Assembly: GCA_027488255.1 (NCBI GenBank)
Contig: JAIYBZ010000019.1
Span: forward strand, 62,001 to 126,000
Direction: 5' to 3'
Length of the DNA: 64,000 nt
Source: Comamonadaceae bacterium
GTDB lineage: Bacteria > Pseudomonadota > Gammaproteobacteria > Burkholderiales > Burkholderiaceae_C
Part shown: piece by piece, positions 46,352 through 56,186 of the stretch
Numbering within the stretch: the first letter of the stretch is position 1
Layout of the letters: each line of letters begins with the position of its first letter
Made by a program: the position numbers and the translations under genes
The notes under the pieces: generated by a model
Database searches by the model: none
Told to the model about the DNA's origin: nothing
What the model saw: the letters and a program-made list of their open reading frames with translations, nothing else

Positions 46352-46848
46352 CGCTGGACCAGCCCGCGCGTCGCTATGGGCTGTGCCTGATGGGTCTAAG
46401 CTGTCTCGGTTTGGTCGGTTGCGCCACGTCGAAACCCCAGGCAGAAAAAGCGGAAGCATTTTGGTCTGGACGGCTTTCCTTGCAATTGCAAAGCCTGCCG
46501 CCACAAAACTGGAGCGCCAGTTTTGAGCTGCAAGGCTCTGCCGAACAAGGGCAGTTGACCTTGCTCAGTCCCTTGGGAACCAGTTTGGCCCGACTGAGCT
46601 GGAACCCCGAGGCCGCCACACTCGAGCAAGGCGCAGACAAAATCGAGAGCCACAGCCTGCAAAGCCTGAGTCAACGCGTCACGGGGACAGAGCTGCCAAT
46701 CGGGGCGATTTTTGCGTGGCTGCAAGGCAGAGAAACGGCATCAGCAGGTTGGGAAGTGGACTTGTCTGCCCTGCCCCAAGGGCGGCTGAGTGCACGCAAA
46801 ACAGCGCCAGCGCCTGAAGCGCTGTTGCGCATCTTGCTCGACCGCTAA
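46348..46848 (+). CDS. lolB: Outer-membrane lipoprotein insertion factor LolB
   Basis: 166 residues with lipobox LVGC (acylated Cys near residue 25). 'FWSGRLSLQLQS', 'WSASFELQGSAEQGQLTLLSPLGTSLARLSW' and 'LPIGAIFAWLQG' match the LolB beta half-barrel. It accepts lipoproteins from LolA at the outer membrane. Position before ispE is the classic proteobacterial order. Confidence 0.9.
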   Translation: MTLDQPARRYGLCLMGLSCLGLVGCATSKPQAEKAEAFWSGRLSLQLQSLPPQNWSASFELQGSAEQGQLTLLSPLGTSLARLSWNPEAATLEQGADKIESHSLQSLSQRVTGTELPIGAIFAWLQGRETASAGWEVDLSALPQGRLSARKTAPAPEALLRILLDR

Positions 46849-46883
46849 GCCCCCGGCGTTTGGCGCTGACGATAATCACCCGC

Positions 46884-47729
46884 ATGAAATCGCTGTTCGA
46901 CGTTCCCGCTCCCGCCAAACTCAACCTGTTTTTGCACATCACAGGCCAGCGCCCTGACGGCTATCACCTGTTGCAATCGGTATTCATGTTGATCGATTGG
47001 TGTGACACGCTGCACTTTGAACGACGCGCAAGCGGGGCCATCAGCCGCGAAGACTTGACCACTCCCCTGCCCCCCAACGACCTGATCACCCGGGCGGCCT
47101 TGTTGCTGCAACAGCACACCGGTTGCACCCAAGGGGTTCACATTGCGGTTGAAAAACAAATTCCGGCCCAGGCGGGCATGGGCGGGGGGTCTTCTGATGC
47201 GGCCAGTTGTTTGCTGGCGCTGAACCGTCTTTGGGAACTGCATTTAAAGCTGCCAGAACTCGAAAAACTGGGTTTGCAACTCGGCGCGGACGTGCCTTTC
47301 TTTTTGCGCGGGCAAAACGCTTGGGTCGAGGGTGTGGGTGAAAAAATAACGCCTATTTCGTTACCACCCGCCCAGTTCTGGGTCATCAAACCCGATTCAG
47401 GGGTCGAAACCGCTCAAATTTTTAAGCATCCCGACCTTCAAAGGGCCACAAATCCTGCTACAATTTCGGTCTTTGCTGCAGACCCATATGACTTTGGTCA
47501 CAATGATCTGCAACCCGTCGCCCAAGTGATATGCCCCGATGTCTCTCAAGCACTCCAAGTGCTTTCTGACGCGGGAATGCGCGGAAAGATGACAGGTTCT
47601 GGCAGTGCCGTGTTTGCACACAGCACCTCAGGCACAACGCTCCGTCCGGTCCCGGACCTCTGGCAAGTGCGCAAATGCAGCAATTTGGATGTTCATCCCT
47701 TACAGGGTTGGGCTTCCAGCGAGAGTTGA
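46884..47729 (+). CDS. ispE: 4-diphosphocytidyl-2-C-methyl-D-erythritol kinase
   Basis: 281 residues from ATG 46884. 'DVPAPAKLNLFLHITGQRPDGYHLLQSVF' and the GHMP ATP-binding motif 'IPAQAGMGGGSSDAASCLLAL' identify IspE; 'GKMTGSGSAVFA' is the third motif. It is part of the MEP isoprenoid pathway. Confidence 0.95.
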   Translation: MKSLFDVPAPAKLNLFLHITGQRPDGYHLLQSVFMLIDWCDTLHFERRASGAISREDLTTPLPPNDLITRAALLLQQHTGCTQGVHIAVEKQIPAQAGMGGGSSDAASCLLALNRLWELHLKLPELEKLGLQLGADVPFFLRGQNAWVEGVGEKITPISLPPAQFWVIKPDSGVETAQIFKHPDLQRATNPATISVFAADPYDFGHNDLQPVAQVICPDVSQALQVLSDAGMRGKMTGSGSAVFAHSTSGTTLRPVPDLWQVRKCSNLDVHPLQGWASSES

Positions 47730-47763
47730 TAGGTAGATCGCTGTTTCAGTGATCTACCCGTGT

Positions 47764-47840
47764 AGGGGAGTCGCCAAGTTGGTTAAGGCACCGGATTTTG
47801 ATTCCGGCATTCGAAGGTTCGAATCCTTCTTCCCCTGCCA
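47764..47840 (+). tRNA. tRNA-Gln (anticodon TTG)
   Basis: 77 bases with encoded CCA. Acceptor AGGGGAG / TTCCCCT (last pair G-U), anticodon loop TTTTGAT giving TTG, T-loop TTCGAAT. Position between ispE and prs is conserved in proteobacteria. Confidence 0.95.
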
Positions 47841-47881
47841 AATACGTTGATTCGTACAGGCCCTTTTTTCTGATCGCTGGA

Positions 47882-48859
47882 ATGCACATGCAGCCTGCTT
47901 CACTCCCCCCAGAATTCATGTTGTTCACCGGCAACGCCAATCCTGTTTTGGCGGCCGAAATTGCCCGTTGTCTCGGCACACAACTGGGTGCTGTTGACGT
48001 GGGCCGCTTTTCTGACGGTGAAGTCACCGTCGAACTCAAGCAAAACGTGCGCGCCCGCGAAGTCTTTGTGGTCCAGTCCACCTGCGCGCCCACCAACGAA
48101 AACCTGATGGAGCTGTTGATCATGGTGGATGCGCTCAAGCGCGCCTCTGCCGGTCGTATCAGCGCCGTCATTCCTTACTTTGGTTATGCCCGCCAAGACC
48201 GTCGCCCTCGCTCGACTCGGGTGCCTATTTCGGCCAAAGTGGTGGCCAACATGTTGCAGGCTGTGGGCGTTGACCGCGTCCTGACCATGGACTTGCACGC
48301 CGACCAAATTCAGGGCTTCTTCGATATCCCGGTCGACAACATCTATGCATCGCCAGTGCTGCTGGGTGATTTGCGCCAGAAAAACTACGATGATTTGATT
48401 GTCGTTTCACCCGACGTGGGTGGCGTGGTGCGCGCACGCGCATTGGCCAAACAGCTGGGCTGCGATCTGGCCATCATTGACAAGCGCCGCCCCAAAGCCA
48501 ACGTGAGCGAAGTGATGCACGTGATTGGCGAAATTGAAGGCCGCAACTGCGTGATCATGGACGACATGATCGACACCGCAGGCACCCTGGTCAAAGCCGC
48601 CGAAGTGCTCAAAGAGCGCGGCGCCAAAAAAGTTTACGCCTATTGCACACACCCGATTTTCTCGGGCCCAGCCATCGACCGCATTGCCAAGGGCGAAGCC
48701 CTGGACGAAGTGGTGGTGACCAACACGATCCCGTTGACGGCCGAGGCCGCCGCGTGTTCCAAGATTCGCCAACTCTCTGTCGCACCCCTGATCGCTGAAA
48801 CGATCAACCGGATTGCGCACGGTGAGTCGGTGATGAGCTTGTTCTCCGATCTCAGCTGA
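47882..48859 (+). CDS. prs: Ribose-phosphate pyrophosphokinase
   Basis: 325 residues from ATG 47882; the ATG at 47888 is an equally good start. '[24 protein letters not shown]', '[43 protein letters not shown]', '[24 protein letters not shown]' and the PRPP loop '[12 protein letters not shown]' are all present. It supplies PRPP for nucleotides, His and Trp. Confidence 0.96.
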   Translation: MHMQPASLPPEFMLFTGNANPVLAAEIARCLGTQLGAVDVGRFSDGEVTVELKQNVRAREVFVVQSTCAPTNENLMELLIMVDALKRASAGRISAVIPYFGYARQDRRPRSTRVPISAKVVANMLQAVGVDRVLTMDLHADQIQGFFDIPVDNIYASPVLLGDLRQKNYDDLIVVSPDVGGVVRARALAKQLGCDLAIIDKRRPKANVSEVMHVIGEIEGRNCVIMDDMIDTAGTLVKAAEVLKERGAKKVYAYCTHPIFSGPAIDRIAKGEALDEVVVTNTIPLTAEAAACSKIRQLSVAPLIAETINRIAHGESVMSLFSDLS

Positions 48860-48879
48860 TCAAGAACAGGCCCCTAGTG

Positions 48880-48912
48880 GCCAGCCGTCCCGTGGGATGG
48901 GCTGGCTTTTTT
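48880..48912 (+). terminator. Terminator after prs
   Basis: Stem GCCAGCC / GGCTGGC with an inner TCCC / GGGA pairing, followed by six T, 20 bases after the prs stop. Confidence 0.85.
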
Positions 48913-48958
48913 GAGTCAGAGTCACACTGGTCGCGGTGGACTCTAGAAGGAGAAATCT

Positions 48959-49588
48959 ATGAAATTCGTCGCTTTTGAGCGCTCCAAGCAGGGTACGGGT
49001 GCGAGCCGCCGTCTCCGCAATTCCGGTCGTACACCGGGTATCGTTTACGGTTCTACATCGGCTCCCCAGCTGATCGAGCTGGACCACAATGCGTTGTGGC
49101 ACGCCCTGAAGAAAGAAGCTTTCCACGCTTCGATCCTCGACATGGAATTCAACGGCAAAACCAGCCAAGTTTTGTTGCGTGACTACCAAATGCACCCCTA
49201 CAAACAATTGGTGCAACACATCGACTTCCAGCGCGTTGATGCCAACACCACTTTGCACATGAAAGTGCCATTGCACTTCAGTGGTGAAGAAGAGTCTGAA
49301 GCCGTCAAGACCGACAAGTGCACCATCAACCATGTGGTGACCGAGCTCGAAATCGCTTGCTTGCCCGCCAACCTGCCCGAGTTCATTGCGGTGAACTTGA
49401 GCGGTCTGACCAAAGGCGTGTCTTTGCACCTGGACGACATCACATTGCCCGCAGGTTGCAAGGCTGTGACCCACGGCAAGAAAAACCCTGTCTTGGTGGC
49501 GGTGATCGCCCCCGTCGAAGAAGTGGTGGCTGCTCCTGTGGCCGCGGCTCCTGCCGATGCCAAAGGCAAGGGCAAAGGCAAGAAGTAA
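48959..49588 (+). CDS. rplY: 50S ribosomal protein L25 (CTC form)
   Basis: 209 residues from ATG 48959 with AGAAGGAG seven bases upstream. N-terminal L25 domain ('[20 protein letters not shown]') binds 5S rRNA; the C-terminal TL5-like beta domain ('[63 protein letters not shown]') makes it the long CTC type. The Ala/Lys-rich tail is low complexity. Confidence 0.95.
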   Translation: MKFVAFERSKQGTGASRRLRNSGRTPGIVYGSTSAPQLIELDHNALWHALKKEAFHASILDMEFNGKTSQVLLRDYQMHPYKQLVQHIDFQRVDANTTLHMKVPLHFSGEEESEAVKTDKCTINHVVTELEIACLPANLPEFIAVNLSGLTKGVSLHLDDITLPAGCKAVTHGKKNPVLVAVIAPVEEVVAAPVAAAPADAKGKGKGKK

Positions 49589-49623
49589 TCTTCTGCTCTG
49601 GGGCTGCCCCAAAGCCCTCCTGC

Positions 49624-49652
49624 AAAAGGCCCGCTCTGCGGGCCTTTTGTTT
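49624..49652 (+). terminator. Terminator after rplY
   Basis: A 10-bp stem AAAAGGCCCG / CGGGCCTTTT with a five-base loop ending in a T-rich stretch, between rplY and pth. Confidence 0.8.
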
Positions 49653-49704
49653 GGCCCCACGGGACTGCGTGCACGCCCATCAACGCCAAGGATAATCACC
49701 CCCC

Positions 49705-50358
49705 ATGATCAAACTATTAGTCGGCCTGGGCAATCCGGGCAACGAATACGAAGACACCCGCCACAACGCAGGTTTTTGGTGGTTGGATGCCGTGGCGCGA
49801 GAGCTCAAAGTGTCACTGGTGCCCGAGCGCAGTTACCACGGCCTGGTGGCGCGCACCACCGTCAAAGGCGAAACCGTGTGGTTGCTCGAGCCGCAAACTT
49901 TCATGAATTTGTCTGGCAAGTCGGTCAGTGCCTTGGCGCGGTTTTTCAAAATACAACCGCAAGAAATCTTGGTCGCGCACGACGAGTTGGACATCAGCCC
50001 CGGCGAAGCCAAGCTGAAACTGGGCGGCAGCCATGCTGGGCACAACGGTTTGCGCGACATCCATGCGCAATTGGGCACGGCCGACTACTGGCGTTTGCGC
50101 TTGGGTGTGGGCCATCCGGGTGATAAGGCCGAGGTGGTCCATTGGGTGCTCAAAAAGCCCATGCTCGAACACCGCAAAGCCATTGACGAAAGCATCCACC
50201 GGTCGGTGCATGCCCTGCCCTTGTTGTTGGCGGGCGAGATGACCAAGGCCATGGCCTTGATTCACACCAGCAAGCCACCACGGCCGAAACCGCCTCGGCC
50301 AGTCCAAGCGCCCAAGCCAGCCACAGCGCCTGATCCAGACCCGTCAACTCCCCACTGA
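49705..50358 (+). CDS. pth: Peptidyl-tRNA hydrolase
   Basis: 217 residues. '[26 protein letters not shown]' contains the catalytic His; '[13 protein letters not shown]', '[32 protein letters not shown]' and '[10 protein letters not shown]' follow. The enzyme core ends near residue 190 and is followed by a Pro/Lys-rich tail ([15 protein letters not shown]...) not usual for Pth, of unknown purpose. Confidence 0.95.
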   Translation: MIKLLVGLGNPGNEYEDTRHNAGFWWLDAVARELKVSLVPERSYHGLVARTTVKGETVWLLEPQTFMNLSGKSVSALARFFKIQPQEILVAHDELDISPGEAKLKLGGSHAGHNGLRDIHAQLGTADYWRLRLGVGHPGDKAEVVHWVLKKPMLEHRKAIDESIHRSVHALPLLLAGEMTKAMALIHTSKPPRPKPPRPVQAPKPATAPDPDPSTPH

Positions 50359-50367
50359 TCGGGGCGC

Positions 50368-50658
<291 letters not shown>

Positions 50659-50763
50659 TTATCGGACAGCCCGAGCAGCCCGAACAACTGAAGGGCTGTT
50701 CCCCCAGGCCCCAGAACTTGACCCGGACAGCCAGAGTGGCTTTCATGCGCCTAAAATGTCCCT

Positions 50764-51618
50764 GTGCAGACCTTTTTGAACGCCGACCTCCATTGCCATT
50801 CCGTTATTTCTGACGGAACCCTCACACCTGAAGCACTGGCCGAACGGGCCAAGGCCAATGGGGTTGAACTCTGGGCACTGACCGATCACGATGAAGTGGG
50901 TGGACAAGACCGCGCCTTGGCCGCGGCGCGTGCCCAAGGCTTGCCCTACCTGACGGGCACCGAAATCTCCATCACTTTTGCCCACCAAACCGTGCACATC
51001 GTCGGCTTGGGCTTTGATGCCCACAACACGGCCTTGGTGGAAGGCTTGCGCCGAACCCGGGGCGGCAGGAGTGAGCGGGCACAAGAAATGTCCGAAGGAT
51101 TGGCCAAAGTTGGCATCTTGAACGCATATGAAGGGGCACTGCAATATGTGGGCAACCCCGAGCTGATTTCTCGCACCCACTTTGCGCGCCACTTGGTCGA
51201 GTCGGGGGTGTGCAGTGACACATCCGAAGTCTTTCGCAAGTACCTGACCGAGGGCAAACCGGGCTATGTGCCGCACCGCTGGGCGCGTCTGCAAGAAGCG
51301 GTGCAATGGATCACCGATGCCGGCGGCATGGCCATCATTGCGCATCCGGCCCGCTATGGATTCAGTCCCAATGAAGAGTTCGCACTGTTCAGCGAGTTCA
51401 AAGCCCATGGCGGTCGTGGCGTTGAGGTCATCACCGGCAGCCACTCCTCGCAAGAAGCCGTGCGCTATGCCGAGACCGCCCTGGAGTTTGGCCTGGCGGC
51501 ATCTCGCGGCAGCGACTTTCACAGCCCCGACGAAAGCCGCATTGATCTGGGCACCTTGCCCATCTTGCCCGGTCAACTGACCCCCGTGTGGGACTTGTTG
51601 ACCGACCGCATTCAGTGA
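50764..51618 (+). CDS. PHP-domain phosphoesterase (RNase AM / YciV-like)
   Basis: 284 residues with a GTG start. 'NADLHCHSVISDGTLTPEALAERAKANGVELWALTDHDEVGG' holds the metal ligands; 'GTEIS', 'AIIAHPARY' and 'ASRGSDFHSP' give the remaining PHP histidines and aspartates. E. coli YciV (RNase AM) is a 5'-3' exonuclease maturing rRNA and degrading short RNA. It is followed by an overlapping transporter gene. Confidence 0.88.
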   Translation: MQTFLNADLHCHSVISDGTLTPEALAERAKANGVELWALTDHDEVGGQDRALAAARAQGLPYLTGTEISITFAHQTVHIVGLGFDAHNTALVEGLRRTRGGRSERAQEMSEGLAKVGILNAYEGALQYVGNPELISRTHFARHLVESGVCSDTSEVFRKYLTEGKPGYVPHRWARLQEAVQWITDAGGMAIIAHPARYGFSPNEEFALFSEFKAHGGRGVEVITGSHSSQEAVRYAETALEFGLAASRGSDFHSPDESRIDLGTLPILPGQLTPVWDLLTDRIQ

Positions 51619-52511
51619 TCGCCACCCCCAACACCACGCTTCAGGGCATTGGTTTTGCCGTTTTGGCAATCGCCTGTTTTGCCACACTCGACACCACCAC
51701 CCGCCACATCAGCGTGGGTTTTTCGGTTTTGGTGGCGCTCTGGTTTCGTTATGCCATTCAAGCCACCATCACCACACTGGTGGTCTGGCCAGGACGCGGG
51801 CGAAAGGTACTGCACACCCAACACCCGCGCTTTCAATTGGCCCGTGGCTTTTTGTTGTTTGCTTGCAGCCTGCTGGCTTTTTTCAGCCTCAAGTACATGC
51901 CGGTGGGTGAATTTACGGCCATTGCGCTGCTCTCGCCCTTGGTCATCACGCTGTTGGCGGCGCGCATGCTGAATGAAACCATTCACCCGCTGCGCTGGTT
52001 GTTGGTTGCGGGCGGCTTTGCGGGCACGCTGGTCATCATTCGGCCCGGCAGCAGCCACTTTGACTGGACGGTGATCTTGCCGCTGATGCTGGTGGCCACC
52101 AATGCGGGCTTTCAAATCTTGACGAGCAAAATGACCAAGCTCGAAGACCCAATCACCATGCACTTTTACACGGGCTGGATCGGTACCGCCTTGGCCACCT
52201 GCTTGTTGCCCTTTGTGTGGGAGGTGCCGCAGGACGGCATTGTTTGGGCGCAGTTGGTTTTGATGGGTTTGCTGGCCTCCATTGGCCACTTCTTGTTGAT
52301 CTTGGCCTACAGCCGTGCGCCTGCTGCCGCCCTCACGCCCTACATGTACACGCAAATTGGTTTTGCCGTTTTGGCGGGATGGGTGGTCTTTGACCATTTG
52401 CCTGACCAATGGACCTTTGTCGGCATGGGCTTGGTGGCCTTGTGCGGTGCCTTGGGCGCCTGGCTTACTGTGCGCGAAAATCGCATCACCATCCAACCGC
52501 CAGAATCTTGA
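51615..52511 (+). CDS. EamA-type DMT superfamily permease
   Basis: 298 residues if it starts at GTG 51615, which overlaps the previous stop as GTGA; a GTG at 51588 would add nine residues. Ten hydrophobic segments in two EamA halves ('GFAVLAIACFATLDTTTRHIS...', then 'LPLMLVATNAGFQILTSKM...'). The substrate is unknown; exporters of metabolites and amino acids dominate the family. Confidence 0.85.
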   Translation: MIATPNTTLQGIGFAVLAIACFATLDTTTRHISVGFSVLVALWFRYAIQATITTLVVWPGRGRKVLHTQHPRFQLARGFLLFACSLLAFFSLKYMPVGEFTAIALLSPLVITLLAARMLNETIHPLRWLLVAGGFAGTLVIIRPGSSHFDWTVILPLMLVATNAGFQILTSKMTKLEDPITMHFYTGWIGTALATCLLPFVWEVPQDGIVWAQLVLMGLLASIGHFLLILAYSRAPAAALTPYMYTQIGFAVLAGWVVFDHLPDQWTFVGMGLVALCGALGAWLTVRENRITIQPPES

Positions 52512-52579
52512 CGTTGCGCTGGGCTTGCGCGCACCCTGCTTTTTATCTCTTTTGGTTTCCGCTTTGAACACCGATCCCG

Positions 52580-53221
52580 ATGGCCCAGTTTTTCATTGTC
52601 CACCCCGATAACCCCCAAACACGTTTGCTCAAACAAGCGGTGCAACTGCTCAACCAAGGCAGCGTTTTAGCCGTGCCCACCGACTCCAGCTACGCCTTGG
52701 TGTGCCACTTGGACGACAAAAATGCGGCGGACCAATTGCGTCGGATTCGCGGCGTAGATGACAAGCACCACTTGACGGTGTTGTGCCGCGATCTGAGCGA
52801 ATTGGCCAACTACGCCAAGGTCGATAACCGCCAATTTCGCACCATCAAACAAGCCACCCCGGGGCCCTTCACTTTCATTTTGGAAGCCACCAAAGAAGTG
52901 CCACGCCGGGTGAGTCACCCACAACGCAAAACCATTGGGCTGCGGGTGCCGGCGCACACGGTGTTGCAAGAGCTGTTGACCTTGCATGGCGCCCCGCTGC
53001 TGGCCGCCACCCTGATCCTGCCGGGCGATGAATGGCCACTGAATGACCCCGAAGAAATTCGCGAACGCCTGGAGCACCAAGTGGGTGCCGTGATCGATGC
53101 CGGCGCCTGCTCGCTCGAGCCCACCACCGTGGTGGACATGAGCAGCGACGAGCCTGAAATCTTGCGACAAGGGCAAGGCGACCCGGCCAGGCTGGGTCTG
53201 AGACAATCGGGCTCTTTATGA
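52580..53221 (+). CDS. YciO/Sua5-YrdC family protein
   Basis: 213 residues. 'LLNQGSVLAVPTDSSYALVCHLDDKNAADQLRRIRGVDDKHHLTVLCRDLSELANYA' and 'PGPFTFILEATKEVPRRVSHPQRKTIGLRVP' fit the YciO branch (KxR and SxN pocket partly altered) rather than the main threonylcarbamoyl-AMP synthase. YciO is RNA-binding with weak synthase activity. It is coupled by ATGA to the protease gene. Confidence 0.88.
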   Translation: MAQFFIVHPDNPQTRLLKQAVQLLNQGSVLAVPTDSSYALVCHLDDKNAADQLRRIRGVDDKHHLTVLCRDLSELANYAKVDNRQFRTIKQATPGPFTFILEATKEVPRRVSHPQRKTIGLRVPAHTVLQELLTLHGAPLLAATLILPGDEWPLNDPEEIRERLEHQVGAVIDAGACSLEPTTVVDMSSDEPEILRQGQGDPARLGLRQSGSL

Positions 53222-53880
53222 ACGAGCTGATCCAAACTGTCCTCATTTATGCCTTGCCGGTGATTTTTGCCATCACCCTGCATGAAGCTGCGCATGGCTA
53301 TATTGCGCAACGCTTGGGGGACAACACCGCCGCCATGTTGGGGCGGGTCACGCTCAACCCGGTTCCACACATCGATCTGGTCGGCACCATCTTGCTGCCG
53401 CTGCTGCTTTACTTCAGCACCAGCGGTGCATTTTTGTTTGGCTATGCCAAGCCCGTGCCGGTGCGTTTTGGGAATTTGCGTCACCCCAAACGCGACATGA
53501 TTTGGGTGGCCTTGGCCGGACCTGCTTCTAATTTGCTGCAAGCGCTGTTGTGGGGCGTCTTGCTGTATGTGCTGGCCGGCAGTGGCGTGACCGAACGCTT
53601 TTTTCTAGAAATGTGCCGCGCGGGCATGTTGACCAATGTGGTGATGTTTGCCTTCAACTTGTTTCCCCTGCCGCCACTCGATGGGGGCCGCATTGTGGTG
53701 GGCTTGTTGCCGTGGCGACAAGCCATGCTGTTTTCGCGGGTCGAGCCCTGGGGGTTTTTCATTGTCATGGCCTTGGTGATCACCGGCGTGATCAGTGCCT
53801 GGTGGATGCAGCCCCTGATGGGCGTCACCTTTGACATGCTCAAACTCACCTTGAGCCCACTGGCCTCGCTGTTGCGTTAA
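53218..53880 (+). CDS. Site-2 protease family protein (M50)
   Basis: 220 residues, about six membrane segments. The zinc site 'HEAAH' lies in the first membrane segment (residues 21-25) and the third ligand Asp in 'PLPPLDGGRIV'. Short Rv-like family members of this type lack a PDZ domain; substrate unknown. The yciO-M50-trpS order is common in Burkholderiales. Confidence 0.88.
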   Translation: MNELIQTVLIYALPVIFAITLHEAAHGYIAQRLGDNTAAMLGRVTLNPVPHIDLVGTILLPLLLYFSTSGAFLFGYAKPVPVRFGNLRHPKRDMIWVALAGPASNLLQALLWGVLLYVLAGSGVTERFFLEMCRAGMLTNVVMFAFNLFPLPPLDGGRIVVGLLPWRQAMLFSRVEPWGFFIVMALVITGVISAWWMQPLMGVTFDMLKLTLSPLASLLR

Positions 53881-53903
53881 TTTTGTAGTGAGTTAATCCC
53901 TCC

Positions 53904-55217
53904 ATGACTTCTCAGCTCCGAACCCGCGTCCTGACGGGCATCACCACCACTGGCACCCCTCACTTGGGCAATTACGTGGGCGCCATTCGCCCCACCGTGA
54001 ACGCCAGCCGAGACAGCCAAACCGATGGTTTCTATTTTTTGGCGGACTACCATGCGCTGATCAAATGCGATGAGCCCGCGCGCATTCAACGCTCCACGCT
54101 TGAGATTGCCGCGAGTTGGATCGCCTCGGGCCTGGACCCTGAAAAAGTCACCTTCTACCGTCAATCGGACATTCCTGAAATCCCCGAGCTCACTTGGTTG
54201 CTGACCTGCGTGACCGGCAAGGGCCTGCTCAACCGCGCCCACGCTTACAAAGCCGCTGTCGACAAAAACAGCGCCGCGGGGCATGACCCCGACAGCGATG
54301 TCACCGCGGGGCTGTTCATGTACCCGGTGCTCATGGGCGCTGACATCTTGATGTTCAAGGCGCACAAAGTGCCTGTGGGGCGCGACCAAATCCAGCACAT
54401 CGAAATGGCGCGAGACATGGCCTCGAGCTTCAACCATTTGTATGGCGAGCAGTTTGTCTTGCCCGAAGCGGTCATCGAAGAATCGGTGGCACTTCTGCCC
54501 GGTTTGGATGGCCGCAAGATGAGCAAAAGCTACGACAACACCATCCCCTTGTTTGCCCCAGCCGCACAGATGCGCAAACAAATTGCGGGCATCGTCACCG
54601 ACTCGAAAGCGCCGGGCGAACCCAAAAGCACCGAAGGCTCGGCTTTGTTTCAGATTTACCAAGCCTTTGCCAGCGCCGAAGAGTCTGCGGCCATGGCCAA
54701 AGCCTACGCCGATGGCATCGGTTGGGGCGATGCCAAGCAAATGTTGTTTGAACGCATAGACCGAGAAATTGCCCCCATGCGCGAGCACTATCAGGCCTTG
54801 ATCCACAACCCCAGCCAAATGGACAAGATTTTGTTGGCGGGCGCCGACAAAGCGCGTGCTTTGGCCACCCCCTTCATGCGCGAATTGCGCCATGCCGTGG
54901 GCCTGCGCGCGCTGTCTTCTGGGGCCACCCCACAAGCCACCAAAGAAGCCAAAGCGGCGGTGGCCAGTTTCAAGCAATACCGCGAAAAAGACGGCCAGTT
55001 TTACTTCAAACTGGTCAATGCGCTGGGCAAAACGCTTTTGCAGAGTTTGGGGTTTTCTTCCCCTAAAGACGCGGGGCAGGCCATTGGCCGATTGCAAACG
55101 GACGGTTGGGCGGCTTTGCCTGACGTCAAACCACTGCTGGAGCCTTGGGACTCGAGCCAAGAACCAGAATTGGCGGCGGCTTTGGCGGAAATCACAGCGT
55201 CTAAAAAGACGGATTAA
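53904..55217 (+). CDS. trpS: Tryptophanyl-tRNA synthetase
   Basis: 437 residues. Class I signature 'TGTPHLGNYVGAI' near residue 14 (HIGH-like) and 'KMSKSYDNTIPLF' (KMSKS) are intact; 'GADILMFKAHKVPVGRDQIQHIEM' lies between. It is longer than the usual 330 residues: a C-terminal extension of about 90 residues after the KMSKS domain is typical for Burkholderiales forms. Confidence 0.95.
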   Translation: MTSQLRTRVLTGITTTGTPHLGNYVGAIRPTVNASRDSQTDGFYFLADYHALIKCDEPARIQRSTLEIAASWIASGLDPEKVTFYRQSDIPEIPELTWLLTCVTGKGLLNRAHAYKAAVDKNSAAGHDPDSDVTAGLFMYPVLMGADILMFKAHKVPVGRDQIQHIEMARDMASSFNHLYGEQFVLPEAVIEESVALLPGLDGRKMSKSYDNTIPLFAPAAQMRKQIAGIVTDSKAPGEPKSTEGSALFQIYQAFASAEESAAMAKAYADGIGWGDAKQMLFERIDREIAPMREHYQALIHNPSQMDKILLAGADKARALATPFMRELRHAVGLRALSSGATPQATKEAKAAVASFKQYREKDGQFYFKLVNALGKTLLQSLGFSSPKDAGQAIGRLQTDGWAALPDVKPLLEPWDSSQEPELAAALAEITASKKTD

Positions 55218-55306
55218 ATAACTTTTACAATTTTCACAATTTTTATTGCGAAAATTCTTTACAAAGTGTATCCTTAAACCTAATGCCTACTCTAGAGAAC
55301 TAAACC

Positions 55307-55909
55307 ATGACTGTATATGTCATCGACGACCACCCCTTGATGCGCGATGCGCTGACCATGTTGGTCCATCGGGTCAAGCCCGGCCTGAAAATCATTCCCA
55401 TCCACAAACTGAATGTTGTGGAATCAACGGTTGAAAAAAACGGTACGCCCGAATTGTTCTGCCTGGACTTGCAGTTGCCCGACACCTTGGGACTGTCGGG
55501 TGTACAGGTGCTGAAAGCCAAGTACCCCAACATTCCTTTGGCGGTGGTGACCAGTTCCAGCGCCAGCGAATTTGAAACACGCTGCATCGAAGCCGGTGCC
55601 AACGTGTTCATCGAAAAATCAAACAGCCCCGCGCAAATCATTGCCGCTTTGCGCGCCCTGTTGGTCACCGAAGAAGACGAAGCCGATGACGAAGCCTCGC
55701 CAGCCGGCCCGACCAAATTGTCCAAGCGTCAAAAACAACTGATCTTGATGTTGGACCAAGGCTTGTCGAACCGCGAGATTGCAGAAAAACTCGACATCAG
55801 CGAGCACACCGTGAAGGTGCACTTCTGGCGCCTGTTCCGCCGCTTGGGTGTGAACAGCCGCACGCAAGCCCTGCACTTTGCCCGCACCAACGGGTGGTTG
55901 GGTATTTGA
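55307..55909 (+). CDS. LuxR/NarL-type response regulator
   Basis: 200 residues. Receiver domain (1-115) with acidic pair D7-D8, phosphoacceptor D54 ('LDLQLPD'), Ser/Thr at 84 and K103 ('IEKSNS'); an acidic linker (EEDEADDEAS); then a LuxR HTH ('LSKRQKQLILMLDQGLSNREIAEKLDISEHTVKVHFWRLFRRLGVNSRTQAL'). No sensor kinase is next to it. An AT-rich leader upstream contains TTTACA-N17-TAATGC at 55258-55286 as possible promoter. Confidence 0.9.
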   Translation: MTVYVIDDHPLMRDALTMLVHRVKPGLKIIPIHKLNVVESTVEKNGTPELFCLDLQLPDTLGLSGVQVLKAKYPNIPLAVVTSSSASEFETRCIEAGANVFIEKSNSPAQIIAALRALLVTEEDEADDEASPAGPTKLSKRQKQLILMLDQGLSNREIAEKLDISEHTVKVHFWRLFRRLGVNSRTQALHFARTNGWLGI

Positions 55910-55935
55910 GGGCTGAGCCGCTTAGTCTTTCTCGC

Positions 55936-56106
55936 TCAGTCTTTCTTTTTGTTCACGATGTCCGGTGTCACGGCATCCAACACATTCACGGTGGTCTTGA
56001 CACCGTAGACGACCGCTGACCCGGCGGCATCGGCCACGGCCAAAATAGAGCAGCCTGACAAAGCCAAAGTGGCCAACAGGCCAAACACGAAAAGACAGCG
56101 TTTCAT
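55936..56106 (-). CDS. Small lipoprotein
   Basis: 56 residues, read directly from the sequence. MKRCLFVFGLLATLALSGC is a type II signal peptide with lipobox LSGC (Cys19). The mature part is about 38 residues with a hydrophobic centre and an ionic end (VNKKKD). It faces the response regulator gene tail to tail. No family recognised. Confidence 0.7.
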   Translation of the reverse strand: MKRCLFVFGLLATLALSGCSILAVADAAGSAVVYGVKTTVNVLDAVTPDIVNKKKD

Positions 56107-56186
56107 ATATCGACACCTGTTTTAAACAACGCAGCAAGCCCAACGGGGCACTGCGCCGCCGCCATGCTGCCACAAATGGGCGGGGT

